Source of the DNA: Mannheimia bovis
GTDB taxonomy: Bacteria > Pseudomonadota > Gammaproteobacteria > Enterobacterales > Pasteurellaceae
Length of the DNA stretch: 64,000 nucleotides
Reading direction: 5' to 3'
Assembly: GCF_014541205.1 (NCBI RefSeq)
Contig: NZ_CP061280.1
Span: 1,194,798 to 1,258,797, forward strand
The position numbers and the translations under genes are program-made. Shown here one piece after another: positions 9,546 through 18,121 of this stretch; the first letter of the stretch is position 1, and each line of letters opens with the position of its first letter. The notes beneath the pieces are model-generated. The model was given only the letters and a program-made list of their open reading frames with translations, ran no database searches and had not been told where the DNA came from.

Positions 9546-10490
9546 ATGATGAGCGAGAAAAAGCAGCTACCTCCGTTTCAAAAACAATTTTTACACCCAA
9601 AATATTGGGGATTATGGTTTGGATTAGGCATTTTTAAATTAATTCTCTGTTTACCTTATCCTATTTTAGTCAAAATCGGTTTAGGCTTAGGGAACTTATT
9701 TACCAAATTAGGCTTTGGAAAACGCCGTATGAGAATTGCCCGTCGTAATTTAGAGCTATGTTTTCCGCATTATTCATCTGAACAAATTGAAGAATTAGTG
9801 CAAGAGAATATGAAATCAGTAGGTATGGCGATTATTGAAACAGGTATGGCTTGGTTCTGGTCGGATGCTCGTATTCTGAAATGGTCTAAAATTGAAGGTG
9901 TGGAACATTTAAAACAAAGTGCTAATAATCAAGGTATATTGTTAGTCGGCGTACATTTCTTAACCTTAGAACTTGGGGCAAGAATTATAGGTTTGCACCA
10001 TCAAGGCATTGGTGTTTATCGCCCAAATGATAATCCGTTATTAGATTGGATACAGTTTCGAGGTAGAATCCGTTCTAATAAAGCAATGCTTGATCGTAAA
10101 GATGTTCGAGGTATGATTAGAGCCTTAAAAAACGGTGAAATGATTTGGTATGCACCGGATCACGATTACGGCAGAAGAAACAGCGTTTTTGTGCCTTTTT
10201 TTGCAGTAGAAGAAACCTGTACAACTGCAGGTAGCTATATGCTAATTCGTTCTGTACCTAATGCGTTGATTATTCCGTTCAGCCCAATGCGTAATGCAGA
10301 TTATTCAGGTTATACAATTCAAATTAGTCCTCCGGTTGATTTTAGCCGGTGTCAAAATGAAGTAGATACTGCTATCTTAATGAATAAAGTGGTAGAACGT
10401 GAAATTATGAATGCACCAACGCAATATATGTGGTTACACCGCCGCTTTAAAACACGACCAAATGAAGATGATAAGAGCCTTTACGATTAA
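9546..10490 (+). CDS. lpxL: Lipid A late acyltransferase, LpxL/HtrB family
   Basis: A 314-residue inner-membrane enzyme that adds a secondary acyl chain (laurate or myristate) to Kdo-lipid A. After one N-terminal hydrophobic segment (about 20-50, YWGLWFGLGIFKLILCLPYPI) comes the acyltransferase domain with the catalytic H-x4-E motif at His137/Glu142 (VHFLTLE) and the later PDHDYGRR segment typical of LpxL/LpxP. The length fits (about 306-312 in relatives). Two ATG codons stand in tandem (9546, 9549); either may be used, and no strong ribosome binding site decides. Acyl-chain choice cannot be read from sequence; LpxM is less likely given this segment. Confidence 0.9.
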   Translation: MMSEKKQLPPFQKQFLHPKYWGLWFGLGIFKLILCLPYPILVKIGLGLGNLFTKLGFGKRRMRIARRNLELCFPHYSSEQIEELVQENMKSVGMAIIETGMAWFWSDARILKWSKIEGVEHLKQSANNQGILLVGVHFLTLELGARIIGLHHQGIGVYRPNDNPLLDWIQFRGRIRSNKAMLDRKDVRGMIRALKNGEMIWYAPDHDYGRRNSVFVPFFAVEETCTTAGSYMLIRSVPNALIIPFSPMRNADYSGYTIQISPPVDFSRCQNEVDTAILMNKVVEREIMNAPTQYMWLHRRFKTRPNEDDKSLYD

Positions 10491-10587
10491 TTTAAGAATA
10501 ATTGCAAAAAGTGCTTGCATATTGAAGCTGAATTTTGCAATCTAGCAGAAGTATATTTATCATAATAAAAAAATGCAGGAGATGATT

Positions 10588-11475
10588 ATGGCAACCCCTT
10601 TATTTCACGGCAGTATTGTCGCTTTAGTAACCCCTATGACACACGGTGAAGTGGATTTCCAAGATTTAAAAAAATTGGTGGAATATCACATTCAAGCTGG
10701 TTCTCACGGTATTGTTTCGGTTGGTACGACAGGTGAATCCACAACTTTAAGCATTGATGAAAATGTTAAAGTAATTCAAAAAACTGTTGAATTTGCAGAT
10801 GGTCGTATTCCTGTTATTGCAGGCACAGGTTCAAATGCAACCAGCGAAGCGATTACAATGACCAAACTATTAGCAAACAGCGGTGTAGCAGGCTGCTTAA
10901 GCGTTGTGCCTTACTACAACAAACCAACCCAAGAAGGGATGTATTTACACTATAAAGCGATTGCTGAAAGTACTGATTTACCACAAATTCTATATAACGT
11001 ACCAGGTCGTACAGGAAGCGATTTAAAACCTGAAACTATCGGTCGTTTAGCGAAAATTGAAAATATCGTAGCGGTAAAAGAAGCTACGGGCGATTTAAGC
11101 CGTTTACCGTTAATCAAACAATTAGCCGGAGATGATTTTATCTTCTTAAGTGGTGATGACGCAACAGGTTTTGAGTCAATGAAACAAGGCGGTCAAGGTG
11201 TTATTTCAGTAACAAATAATGTTGCTGCGGCAGATATGGCAAAAATGTGTGAGTTAGCTTTAGCAGGACAGTTTGATGAAGCAGAAGAAATCAACAACCG
11301 CTTAATGGCATTACACAGAGATTTATTCGTAGAATCTAACCCAATTCCTGTTAAATGGGCTGCTTATAAATTAGGTTTAATCAGCGAGCCAAATTTACGC
11401 TTGCCTTTAACTACATTAACTGAAGCCTCACAACCTACAGTATTAAAAGCGTTACAGCAAGCGGGCTTAATTTAA
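10588..11475 (+). CDS. dapA: 4-hydroxy-tetrahydrodipicolinate synthase
   Basis: A 295-residue TIM-barrel lyase condensing pyruvate with aspartate semialdehyde, the branch point to diaminopimelate and lysine. Visible are [10 protein letters not shown] (substrate loop), the catalytic Tyr in [10 protein letters not shown] (about residue 136) and the Schiff-base Lys in VAVKEATGD (about 164). The ATG at 10588 is chosen because AGGAG at 10577-10581 is correctly spaced to it; upstream in-frame ATGs at 10573 and 10582 precede or overlap that site. It is monocistronic, with a strong terminator. Confidence 0.96.
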   Translation: MATPLFHGSIVALVTPMTHGEVDFQDLKKLVEYHIQAGSHGIVSVGTTGESTTLSIDENVKVIQKTVEFADGRIPVIAGTGSNATSEAITMTKLLANSGVAGCLSVVPYYNKPTQEGMYLHYKAIAESTDLPQILYNVPGRTGSDLKPETIGRLAKIENIVAVKEATGDLSRLPLIKQLAGDDFIFLSGDDATGFESMKQGGQGVISVTNNVAAADMAKMCELALAGQFDEAEEINNRLMALHRDLFVESNPIPVKWAAYKLGLISEPNLRLPLTTLTEASQPTVLKALQQAGLI

Positions 11476-11494
11476 TTATTTTTGCTGATATATT

Positions 11495-11527
11495 AAAAAC
11501 CAGTTAATTAAATTAACTGGTTTTTTT
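11495..11527 (+). terminator. Terminator of dapA
   Basis: AAAAACCAGTTAATT pairs with AATTAACTGGTTTTT across a tiny loop and ends in a T-run. Confidence 0.85.
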
Positions 11528-11568
11528 ACATCTATACTTTTTCACAATTAGCACCATCATATACGGAT

Positions 11569-11584
11569 TACTCTGATCCGAGTA
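11569..11584. promoter_or_regulatory. Small inverted repeat in the sdaA promoter region
   Basis: TACTC and GAGTA flank TGATCC, immediately before a TAGAAT -10-like hexamer (11583-11588). It could be an operator or just a chance hairpin; no known regulator is recognised. Confidence 0.3.
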
Positions 11585-11619
11585 GAATACATTTTTGATT
11601 TTATTGTGGGTATGTATTT

Positions 11620-12996
11620 ATGATTAGCGTATTTGATATGTTTAAAGTGGGAATTGGACCTTCCAGCTCCCATACGGTTGGACCAATGAAAGCGGCAAAG
11701 GAGTTTGTTGATGAATTACAAAATCGCAAATTTTTAGCAAAAATTGACCGCTTGAAGGTTGATGTTTATGGCTCTCTATCCTTAACAGGGCGGGGACATA
11801 ATACTGATATCGCTATTATTATGGGGCTAATGGGCTATTTGCCCCATAATGTGGATATTGAACGTATTGAAAATACCATTGAAAGCTTAAAACAAAATAA
11901 GCAATTAATTATTGCAGAAAGTAGTGACGAAGCTAAGCAAATTCAATTTGATTTTTTTGAAGATATGCCTTTTCATAATGATTTCTTACCGTTGCACGAA
12001 AATGGCGTGAAGTTTACAGCATTAAATGGTGAGGAAATCTTATTTGCAAACACCTATTATTCAATTGGTGGCGGATTTATTGTAGATGAGGAAAATTTTG
12101 AAAAGCTCAAAGAGAGCGATGTTTCTGTACCTTTTCCTTATTGTAATGCGGCTGATTTACTGCATCATTGCAAAGAGAACGGACTACCTATTTCCTCAAT
12201 TGTTTGGAAAAATGAGCTGGCATTACGTTCAAAATCAGAAATTTCTGATTACCTCGTGATGATTTGGCAAACAATGGAAGCCTGTATTGAGCGTGGTGTT
12301 CATACAGAGGGATTGTTACCCGGTCCACTCAAAGTGGCTCGTCGAGCGTGTTCACTACGTAGAATGTTGGAAGCTAATAGCAAGTTTAACACTGATCCTA
12401 TGCAAATTATCGATTGGGTTAATATGTTTGCTCTTGCTGTTAATGAAGAAAATGCTGCAGGCGGGCGAGTGGTAACCGCTCCAACTAATGGTGCTTGTGG
12501 AATTGTGCCCGCGGTATTAGCTTATTATCAGAAATTTATCGCCCAACTTAACCAAGAAACAATTGAGCGTTATTTACTCACAACCAGTGTGATAGGTTCT
12601 CTTTACAAAATGAATGCATCGATTTCTGGGGCAGAAGTAGGTTGTCAAGGTGAGGTGGGGGTAGCTTGTTCAATGGCAGCAGCAGGGCTTACTGAAATTA
12701 TGGGCGGTAGTGCAGAACAAGTTTGTATGGCGGCAGAAATTGCGATGGAGCATAATCTTGGTTTAACCTGCGATCCGGTGGGCGGACAAGTACAAGTACC
12801 TTGTATCGAACGCAATGCGATAGCTTCAGTGAAAGCGATTAATGCAAGCCGAATGGCATTACGCCGTACCTCTTCGCCACAAGTGAGCTTAGATAAAGTG
12901 ATCGAAACAATGTATGAAACAGGTCGAGATATGAATGCTAAATACCGTGAAACCTCAATGGGAGGCTTGGCAATTAAGGTCTTACCCTGTGATTAA
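11620..12996 (+). CDS. sdaA: L-serine dehydratase (Fe-S type)
   Basis: A 458-residue single-chain enzyme that deaminates L-serine to pyruvate using a 4Fe-4S cluster, not PLP. It starts with [19 protein letters not shown], typical of the beta domain, and the alpha domain holds [25 protein letters not shown] and [14 protein letters not shown], which carry the conserved cluster cysteines. The length matches E. coli SdaA (454). The ribosome binding site is weak (GTGGG). Neighbouring dapA has its own terminator, so sdaA is monocistronic. A partner serine transporter (sdaC), sometimes adjacent in relatives, is absent here. Confidence 0.95.
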   Translation: MISVFDMFKVGIGPSSSHTVGPMKAAKEFVDELQNRKFLAKIDRLKVDVYGSLSLTGRGHNTDIAIIMGLMGYLPHNVDIERIENTIESLKQNKQLIIAESSDEAKQIQFDFFEDMPFHNDFLPLHENGVKFTALNGEEILFANTYYSIGGGFIVDEENFEKLKESDVSVPFPYCNAADLLHHCKENGLPISSIVWKNELALRSKSEISDYLVMIWQTMEACIERGVHTEGLLPGPLKVARRACSLRRMLEANSKFNTDPMQIIDWVNMFALAVNEENAAGGRVVTAPTNGACGIVPAVLAYYQKFIAQLNQETIERYLLTTSVIGSLYKMNASISGAEVGCQGEVGVACSMAAAGLTEIMGGSAEQVCMAAEIAMEHNLGLTCDPVGGQVQVPCIERNAIASVKAINASRMALRRTSSPQVSLDKVIETMYETGRDMNAKYRETSMGGLAIKVLPCD

Positions 12997-13002
12997 ATAA
13001 GC

Positions 13003-13034
13003 AAAAGGCTATCTTTTAACAAGATAGCCTTTTT
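13003..13034. terminator. Bidirectional terminator between sdaA and purH
   Basis: AAAGGCTATCTT (13004-13015) pairs with AAGATAGCCTTT (13021-13032), flanked by A-rich and T-rich ends so it can serve both convergent genes. Confidence 0.85.
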
Positions 13035-13050
13035 AGTTCTTAACTAAATA

Positions 13051-14640
13051 TTAATGACGGAAATGTCTCATTCCTGTTAATACCATTGCCATACCGTGTT
13101 CGTTTGCGGCATCAATGACTTCCTGATCACGCATTGAACCGCCCGGGTGGATAACGCAAGTAATACCGACTTTAGCTGCCGCATCAATCCCATCACGGAA
13201 TGGGAAGAAGGCATCCGATGCCATCACGCAACCTGCAACTTGTAAGCCTTCATCTTCTGCTTTGATACCGGCAATTTTCGCTGAATATACACGGCTCATT
13301 TGACCTGCACCAATACCGATGGTTTGACCGTCTTTCGCATACACAATTGCATTTGATTTCACATATTTCGCCACTTTCCAGCAGAATAATAGATCTTCTA
13401 ACTCTGCTTGTGTAGGCTTGCGTTCAGAAACTACTTGTAGATCTTCGATTGAAACTGCACCTTGGTCAGCATCTTGCACTAATAAACCGCCATTTACACG
13501 TTTGTAGTCTAAACGTTTTTCGGCTTGGCTGAATTCACCGCACTCTAACACACGCACGTTTTTCTTTTTAGCCAGAGATTCTTTAGCTGCTTCAGAAATC
13601 GTTGGGGCGATAATCACTTCCACAAATTGACGATCTGCAATTGTTTGTGCCGTTTCACCATCTAACTCACGGTTAAACGCAATAATGCCACCGAAGGCAG
13701 AAGTAGGGTCGGTTTGGTAAGCTCGGTTATAAGCCTCTAAAATATCTTTACCTAAGGCTACACCGCAAGGATTAGCGTGTTTCACAATTACACAAGCCGG
13801 TTGTGTAAACTCTTTCACACACTCAAGAGCAGCATCGGTATCGGCAATATTATTGTAAGAAAGAGCTTTGCCTTGTAACTGTTTAGCAGTTGAGACAGAG
13901 GATTCTTTCAATTCATTTTCTACATAGAAAGCAGCGTTTTGATGCGAGTTTTCTCCATAACGCATTGTCTGTTTACGCACGAAGTTAAGATTTAGTGTAC
14001 GAGGGAACTGACCACAAACTTGGGTTAAATCTTCTTCCTCCGCCCCTTGATAAGGTGGCACTTTTTGCCCGAAGTAGTTGGCAATCATTGAATCGTATTG
14101 AGCCGTATGCTCGAAGGCTTTAATTGCTAAGTTGAATCGGGTTTCTAAGGTCAAACTGTTTTGGTTTTGATCCATTTCGGCAAGAATGGCATCAAAATCG
14201 TTATTATTGACTACAATCGCTACATCTTTATGATTTTTCGCCGCAGAACGCACCATTGTTGGGCCACCGATGTCGATATTTTCCACTGCATCTTCAAGCG
14301 TACAATTCGGCTTTGCCACCGTTGCTGCAAATGGATACAGATTCACCACCACCATATCAATACGCTCAATGCCGTGTTGGTTCATAATTTCATCATCAGT
14401 ACCACGGCGACCTAAAATCCCACCGTGAACTTTCGGGTGAAGGGTTTTTACACGACCGTCCATCATTTCAGGGAAGCCTGTGTAGTCAGATACTTCCGTT
14501 ACAGTTAAGCCGGATTCTGCTAATAATTTTGCCGTACCACCTGTAGAAAGTAATTTTACACCACGAGCGGCAAGCCCTTGTGCAAATTCGACAATGCCTT
14601 TTTTATCAGACACACTTAATAACGCTTGTTGAATCGCCAT
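13051..14640 (-). CDS. purH: PurH, AICAR transformylase/IMP cyclohydrolase
   Basis: A 529-residue bifunctional enzyme for the last two steps to IMP, using 10-formyl-tetrahydrofolate. The N-terminal MGS-like cyclohydrolase domain (about 1-195) has [14 protein letters not shown] and [10 protein letters not shown]. The C-terminal transformylase domain carries the catalytic Lys-His pair in [11 protein letters not shown] (about residue 266) and [26 protein letters not shown] matches the family start at 14640; an upstream in-frame extension to 14805 has no similarity and crosses the operator. A perfect palindromic PurR-like box lies 58 bases upstream. No purD follows; the gene ends at a shared terminator. 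Confidence 0.96.
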   Translation of the reverse strand: MAIQQALLSVSDKKGIVEFAQGLAARGVKLLSTGGTAKLLAESGLTVTEVSDYTGFPEMMDGRVKTLHPKVHGGILGRRGTDDEIMNQHGIERIDMVVVNLYPFAATVAKPNCTLEDAVENIDIGGPTMVRSAAKNHKDVAIVVNNNDFDAILAEMDQNQNSLTLETRFNLAIKAFEHTAQYDSMIANYFGQKVPPYQGAEEEDLTQVCGQFPRTLNLNFVRKQTMRYGENSHQNAAFYVENELKESSVSTAKQLQGKALSYNNIADTDAALECVKEFTQPACVIVKHANPCGVALGKDILEAYNRAYQTDPTSAFGGIIAFNRELDGETAQTIADRQFVEVIIAPTISEAAKESLAKKKNVRVLECGEFSQAEKRLDYKRVNGGLLVQDADQGAVSIEDLQVVSERKPTQAELEDLLFCWKVAKYVKSNAIVYAKDGQTIGIGAGQMSRVYSAKIAGIKAEDEGLQVAGCVMASDAFFPFRDGIDAAAKVGITCVIHPGGSMRDQEVIDAANEHGMAMVLTGMRHFRH

Positions 14641-14697
14641 TTTTTCTAAGTTCCTTAAAATGAGTGTTAAAATGTGAAATAAACGGCGGATATTATA

Positions 14698-14713
14698 AAG
14701 CAAACGTTTGCTT
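14698..14713. promoter_or_regulatory. PurR operator of purH
   Basis: AAGCAAACGTTTGCTT is a perfect 16-bp palindrome with the PurR core GCAAACGTTTGC, 58 bases before purH. PurR control of purH is established in enterobacteria; here it is inferred from the motif. Confidence 0.75.
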
Positions 14714-14723
14714 TTTTCATCTG

Positions 14724-14768
14724 CAAGCGGTCGAATTTGCATATTTTTTTGCAAAAACAACCGCTTGT
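14724..14768. repeat. Inverted uptake-signal pair between purH and the acetyltransferase
   Basis: GCAAGCGGTCG and AACCGCTTGT face each other around A/T-rich DNA in a divergent promoter region. Termination is not needed here, which shows that such pairs also occur outside terminators. Confidence 0.65.
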
Positions 14769-14816
14769 ATCCACAGTTAAACTGCGTAAAATAAAGCCTA
14801 AACAACAGGGGGATTT

Positions 14817-15086
14817 ATGATTAAACACAATCTTGATAATTTTGAATTTGAGTATATTGATGAAAGCGGAGTAAAAGCCGGCACATTGCGTTACCGCTAC
14901 ATCAAAGACAATGTGATTGACGCTTACACTACAAGGGTTGATGAAGCCTTTCAAGGCAAGGGGATTGCCGGTGAGCTTTATAATGCCTTAATAGCTTTTG
15001 CTCAAGAAAAAGCATTAAAAATTAAGCCGAGCTGTAGCTATATTGACGTCAAAATGCAGCGAAGCCATCGAGATTTAATTGCCTAA
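14817..15086 (+). CDS. Small GNAT-like acetyltransferase (COG2388 type)
   Basis: An 89-residue protein with the compact GNAT fold of the YjdJ/COG2388 group: it begins with a beta-rich stretch (FEFEYIDESGVKAGTLRYRY), then the acetyl-CoA loop DEAFQGKGIAGELYNALIAFA, and ends with KIKPSCSYIDVKM, which corresponds to the usual K-x-P-x-C-S-Y segment. The substrate is unknown; relatives are described only as predicted acyltransferases. It is read divergently from purH and converges on the GIY-YIG gene, with GGGGG about 7 bases before the ATG. The C-terminal QRSHRDLIA is usual for the group. The family call is fairly sure; the function is open. Confidence 0.8.
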   Translation: MIKHNLDNFEFEYIDESGVKAGTLRYRYIKDNVIDAYTTRVDEAFQGKGIAGELYNALIAFAQEKALKIKPSCSYIDVKMQRSHRDLIA

Positions 15087-15091
15087 TGAAG

Positions 15092-15135
15092 ATACAAGCG
15101 GTCGTAAAATATGAAAAATTTACGACCGCTTGTAT
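15092..15135. terminator. Perfect uptake-signal inverted repeat serving as bidirectional terminator
   Basis: ATACAAGCGGTCGTAAA (15092-15108) and TTTACGACCGCTTGTAT (15119-15135) form a perfect 17-bp stem around 10 bases. It sits exactly between two convergent stop codons. Dual use of uptake signals as terminators is known in Pasteurellaceae and Neisseria. Confidence 0.85.
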
Positions 15136-15966
15136 TTACTCCCAATGGAAGGTGATCTTTAGCCCGATACTATCCGCAAAAGATTGAATTGATTTACGGC
15201 GTTGAGCCGTTGATGAATGTGTATAGAGATAAATACCGTCTTCAAGTTTTGTTGTATATGCCATACCATTTGGTCGGTAGCAAGGCTCTGAACCAACACA
15301 ATGTGTTAAGGTCGGTTTTCCGTTTCTGATGTAGTTTTCGACCAGCTCTCGATAATGAGAATTTAATAGATGCTTGAAGAAGTTTTTTTGATTATCTCTA
15401 AAATTTCTCCCCGAAATTTTAGTACCATCGGTAAGTTCAATCCAACAATATGGGGCTTCTTCTGATAATAGCTCCTCATTGTTCAATTCACTCTCAAAAA
15501 TATTGATATGAGCTACTTCTTCCATAATCTCTTGTACAATATCAAATACATTTTTTGCTTTGATTTTGCTGGTTTTATCAATATAAGAGGTGTTGCCGAT
15601 AGTGCCATTTTCAAGAATTAAATCGGTATTCTTAAATTCATTGATGAGTATTTTTTCAAGATAATCAGTTTGTGATTTATCTAAATGTCCATCTTCTCGA
15701 CCAAAGAAAATAATTTTATTCCACCAAGTTTTGGTATCATCTTTAATATGCTTGGCGATACGATCATAAATCTTACTTGAAGCTTGTCCGATATATCGTT
15801 TATTTTCGCCCAATAAAATATAAATGCCTGCCTTATTTGCCTCTTCTAAATGCTTGAGAGCATTAAAATCTGTACGGTCTGCAATCACAAAGAATGCAGG
15901 TTCTTTCGTGTAAACCGTAATATTATCTCGCCCTCTATCAGTAACAATAACAGTATGAGTAACCAT
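15136..15966 (-). CDS. Orphan GIY-YIG nuclease-domain protein
   Basis: A 276-residue protein with an early GIY-YIG domain: AGIYILLGENKRYIGQ (GIY at 47-49, YIG at 58-60), the conserved Arg69 in IYDRIAKH and the likely catalytic Glu104 in YLEKILINE. All key residues of the fold are present. The C-terminal half (about 165-276) has no family I can name; it contains WIELTDGTKISGRNFRDNQ and ends in RRKSIQSFADSIGLKITF, which may be a small substrate-recognition region. No methylase, transposase or phage gene lies nearby, so a restriction or homing role is not supported. It looks more AT-rich than dacB by eye. It is likely an accessory gene; its function is unknown. Confidence 0.75.
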   Translation of the reverse strand: MVTHTVIVTDRGRDNITVYTKEPAFFVIADRTDFNALKHLEEANKAGIYILLGENKRYIGQASSKIYDRIAKHIKDDTKTWWNKIIFFGREDGHLDKSQTDYLEKILINEFKNTDLILENGTIGNTSYIDKTSKIKAKNVFDIVQEIMEEVAHINIFESELNNEELLSEEAPYCWIELTDGTKISGRNFRDNQKNFFKHLLNSHYRELVENYIRNGKPTLTHCVGSEPCYRPNGMAYTTKLEDGIYLYTHSSTAQRRKSIQSFADSIGLKITFHWE

Positions 15967-15980
15967 AAATATAGTCTTCC

Positions 15981-17426
15981 TTATTCATTAAATAACGCCA
16001 TATAGAACCGATTTTCAAAGGTGTTCAGTGGAGCTCGTTTGGTTTTACTTTCCAGCTCGCCTGTGGAATAACCACTAATAAATTGCACGAAGGCAATTCG
16101 CTCACCGCGTGCATTTTTCATAAAGCCGGCAAGGTTATAAACACCCTTTAATGCCCCTGTTTTGGCAATCAGATTTTTCGCCAGCGGTTCGGTGGAAATT
16201 GAACCTCTACCTGAAATAGTGCCATCTACGCCTGCAATCGGGAAGGTTTCAAATAAATGTAATGTATCTTCATTTTGAGCGATATATTCAAGGGTTTCTA
16301 ACATCGTTTGGCTACTTATTTGATTATGGCGAGAAAGTCCTGAGCCATCGGCAACAACGCTGTTTTTAAAATCAATATTGGCTTTTGATTTTAACAGTTG
16401 GCGAATTACATAACTACCTAACTGAAAAGAAGCAGGACGGTTATGTTGTTTATTGGCAACGGTTCTGAACAAGGCATCAGCAATTTGGTTATCCGATTTT
16501 TTCATCATTTTTTTAAGTAATACAGGCAATGGCTCTGAATAGTGTTCGGCTAATACTGTGCCTGCTTGTGGCGTTAAAGGCTCTTTTAGCTGTCCGTTAA
16601 ACTCAATGCCTAAACTTTTCAAATGTTTATTGATGATATTTGCCCCGTAGTTGGTAGGGTCTTGCACTGAGAAACTTAACCCAAACGGTTTGGATTGGCG
16701 AGCCATACAGCCTTTAATTTGATAGCGATTGTTATCGTGAACCACCACATCAAGTTGGCAAAAAGGGGCTTCTTTGCTATCTACAACATAAGCAGCACTA
16801 AATACCTGTACAGGATAGGCAGAAGGCACATCCACTTTGGCAAATTCGCCTATTGGCTGATCGGCATTTAAACTAACATAAAAGCAGTTTCTATCAATAT
16901 TAATCGCTGCCGGTGGGGCGTTAAAGCACATTGTTAAATCATTCCAAATCCAGCCGGAAGCTTTGTCGTGGCTGGCAAAAACGGACGTATCTAAAATTAA
17001 ATCCCCTTCAATTTTGTTGATACCTTGTTGCTTTAATTTGCTAATTAATTGATAAATTTGACCGCTTGTGAGCTCCGGATCACCGGTAAAACGGGCAATT
17101 AAGTTACCTTTTAACACGCCGTTTTCAACCGTGCCATTCGTTAAAAGAGCGGTTTGAAAGCGAAATTCATCACTTAAGGTTAATTTTGCTGCTAATGCCG
17201 TAAACACTTTCTGAGTGCTTGCCGGTAGCATAAAAACATCACTTTGATGCTGAGTGATAATCTGATTAGTGTCTAAGTTTTTAGCAATAAAACTCACTGA
17301 AGTGCCAGCTGGCAAGGTTTGAATGAGTTCTTCAGCATTAATTTCTGCTTGTACAAGGCTTGGAATAAGTAATGTGGATAAGATAAATTTCTGAAAAAAA
17401 GAGCGAGTGGCGTTTTTAAAAATCAT
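15981..17426 (-). CDS. dacB: DacB, D-alanyl-D-alanine carboxypeptidase/endopeptidase (PBP4)
   Basis: A 481-residue periplasmic class-C penicillin-binding protein (peptidase family S13) that trims or cleaves peptidoglycan peptides. A signal peptide (about 1-27, ending SLVQA) is followed by the three active-site motifs: S-x-x-K at Ser70-Lys73 (LPASTQKVF), S-x-N (KSDNQIADALF) and K-T-G (LIAKTGALKGVYN). The length is close to E. coli DacB (477). It is divergent from greA across about 96 bases, the same arrangement as in E. coli. The GIY-YIG gene follows 14 bases downstream and may be read through from it. Confidence 0.95.
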   Translation of the reverse strand: MIFKNATRSFFQKFILSTLLIPSLVQAEINAEELIQTLPAGTSVSFIAKNLDTNQIITQHQSDVFMLPASTQKVFTALAAKLTLSDEFRFQTALLTNGTVENGVLKGNLIARFTGDPELTSGQIYQLISKLKQQGINKIEGDLILDTSVFASHDKASGWIWNDLTMCFNAPPAAINIDRNCFYVSLNADQPIGEFAKVDVPSAYPVQVFSAAYVVDSKEAPFCQLDVVVHDNNRYQIKGCMARQSKPFGLSFSVQDPTNYGANIINKHLKSLGIEFNGQLKEPLTPQAGTVLAEHYSEPLPVLLKKMMKKSDNQIADALFRTVANKQHNRPASFQLGSYVIRQLLKSKANIDFKNSVVADGSGLSRHNQISSQTMLETLEYIAQNEDTLHLFETFPIAGVDGTISGRGSISTEPLAKNLIAKTGALKGVYNLAGFMKNARGERIAFVQFISGYSTGELESKTKRAPLNTFENRFYMALFNE

Positions 17427-17522
17427 AATAAAAGGGGAGTTGAAATTTTTAGTTAGAAATTGAATAATAGCCCTTTCAATTTCATTCGTAAACCGATAAT
17501 TTTTAGTAAGGAAACAGACTTA

Positions 17523-17999
17523 ATGAAACAAATTCCTATGACTGTGCGTGGTGCGGAGCAACTGCGTGAAGAATTGGATTTTTTGAAAAATGTGCGTCGC
17601 CCGCAGATTATTGATGCCATTGCAGAAGCCCGTGAACACGGCGATTTAAAAGAGAATGCGGAATATCACGCTGCCCGTGAGCAACAAGGTTTCTGTGAAG
17701 GTCGTATTCAAGAAATTGAGGGTAAATTAGGTAACGCTCAAATTATTGATGTAACAAAAATGACCAATAATGGCAAAGTGATTTTTGGTGCAACAGTGCA
17801 ATTAGTTAATGCAGAAACAGATGAAGAAGTTACCTACTGCATTGTAGGTGATGATGAAGCGAACATCAAAGAGGGCTTAATTTCTGTTAATTCGCCGATT
17901 GCTCGTGGCTTAGTTGGCAAAGAAGTTGATGATTCTGTGAGTATTACCACGCCTGGCGGTAAAGTGGAATTTGATATTGTCGGCGTAGAGTATATTTAG
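17523..17999 (+). CDS. greA: Transcript cleavage factor GreA
   Basis: A 158-residue factor that enters the RNA polymerase secondary channel and stimulates cleavage of backtracked RNA. The N-terminal coiled coil (about 1-75) bears the tip [15 protein letters not shown], whose acidic residues act in catalysis. The C-terminal FKBP-like domain contains [25 protein letters not shown] and ends VEYI. The length equals E. coli GreA (158). ATG at 17523 follows AAGGAAA at 17509-17515; an in-frame upstream extension lacks similarity. It diverges from dacB and closes with a terminator. Confidence 0.97.
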   Translation: MKQIPMTVRGAEQLREELDFLKNVRRPQIIDAIAEAREHGDLKENAEYHAAREQQGFCEGRIQEIEGKLGNAQIIDVTKMTNNGKVIFGATVQLVNAETDEEVTYCIVGDDEANIKEGLISVNSPIARGLVGKEVDDSVSITTPGGKVEFDIVGVEYI

Positions 18000-18016
18000 T
18001 TTATTTCTGATAAAGT

Positions 18017-18050
18017 AAAAGCCATTTGAGTTTCCTCAAATGGCTTTTTT
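18017..18050 (+). terminator. Terminator of greA
   Basis: AAAAGCCATTTGAG pairs with CTCAAATGGCTTTT and ends in a T-run. Confidence 0.85.
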
Positions 18051-18056
18051 GCTTAC

Positions 18057-18114
18057 ACAAGCGGTCTTATTTATTCAGAATTTTGCAAATTTCTTAATCA
18101 ATTTAACCGCTTGT
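18057..18114. repeat. Inverted uptake-signal pair between greA and ppc
   Basis: ACAAGCGGT at 18057-18065 faces ACCGCTTGT at 18106-18114 across A/T-rich DNA. It lies right after the greA terminator and before the convergent ppc stop, and may terminate ppc. Confidence 0.7.
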
Positions 18115-18121
18115 AACATAA

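Noticed and set aside
14817-15966. Acetyltransferase plus GIY-YIG gene as a toxin-antitoxin or defence pair
   Set aside because: The genes converge, are separated by a strong terminator and are not co-transcribed; the small GNAT is not of the TacT type.
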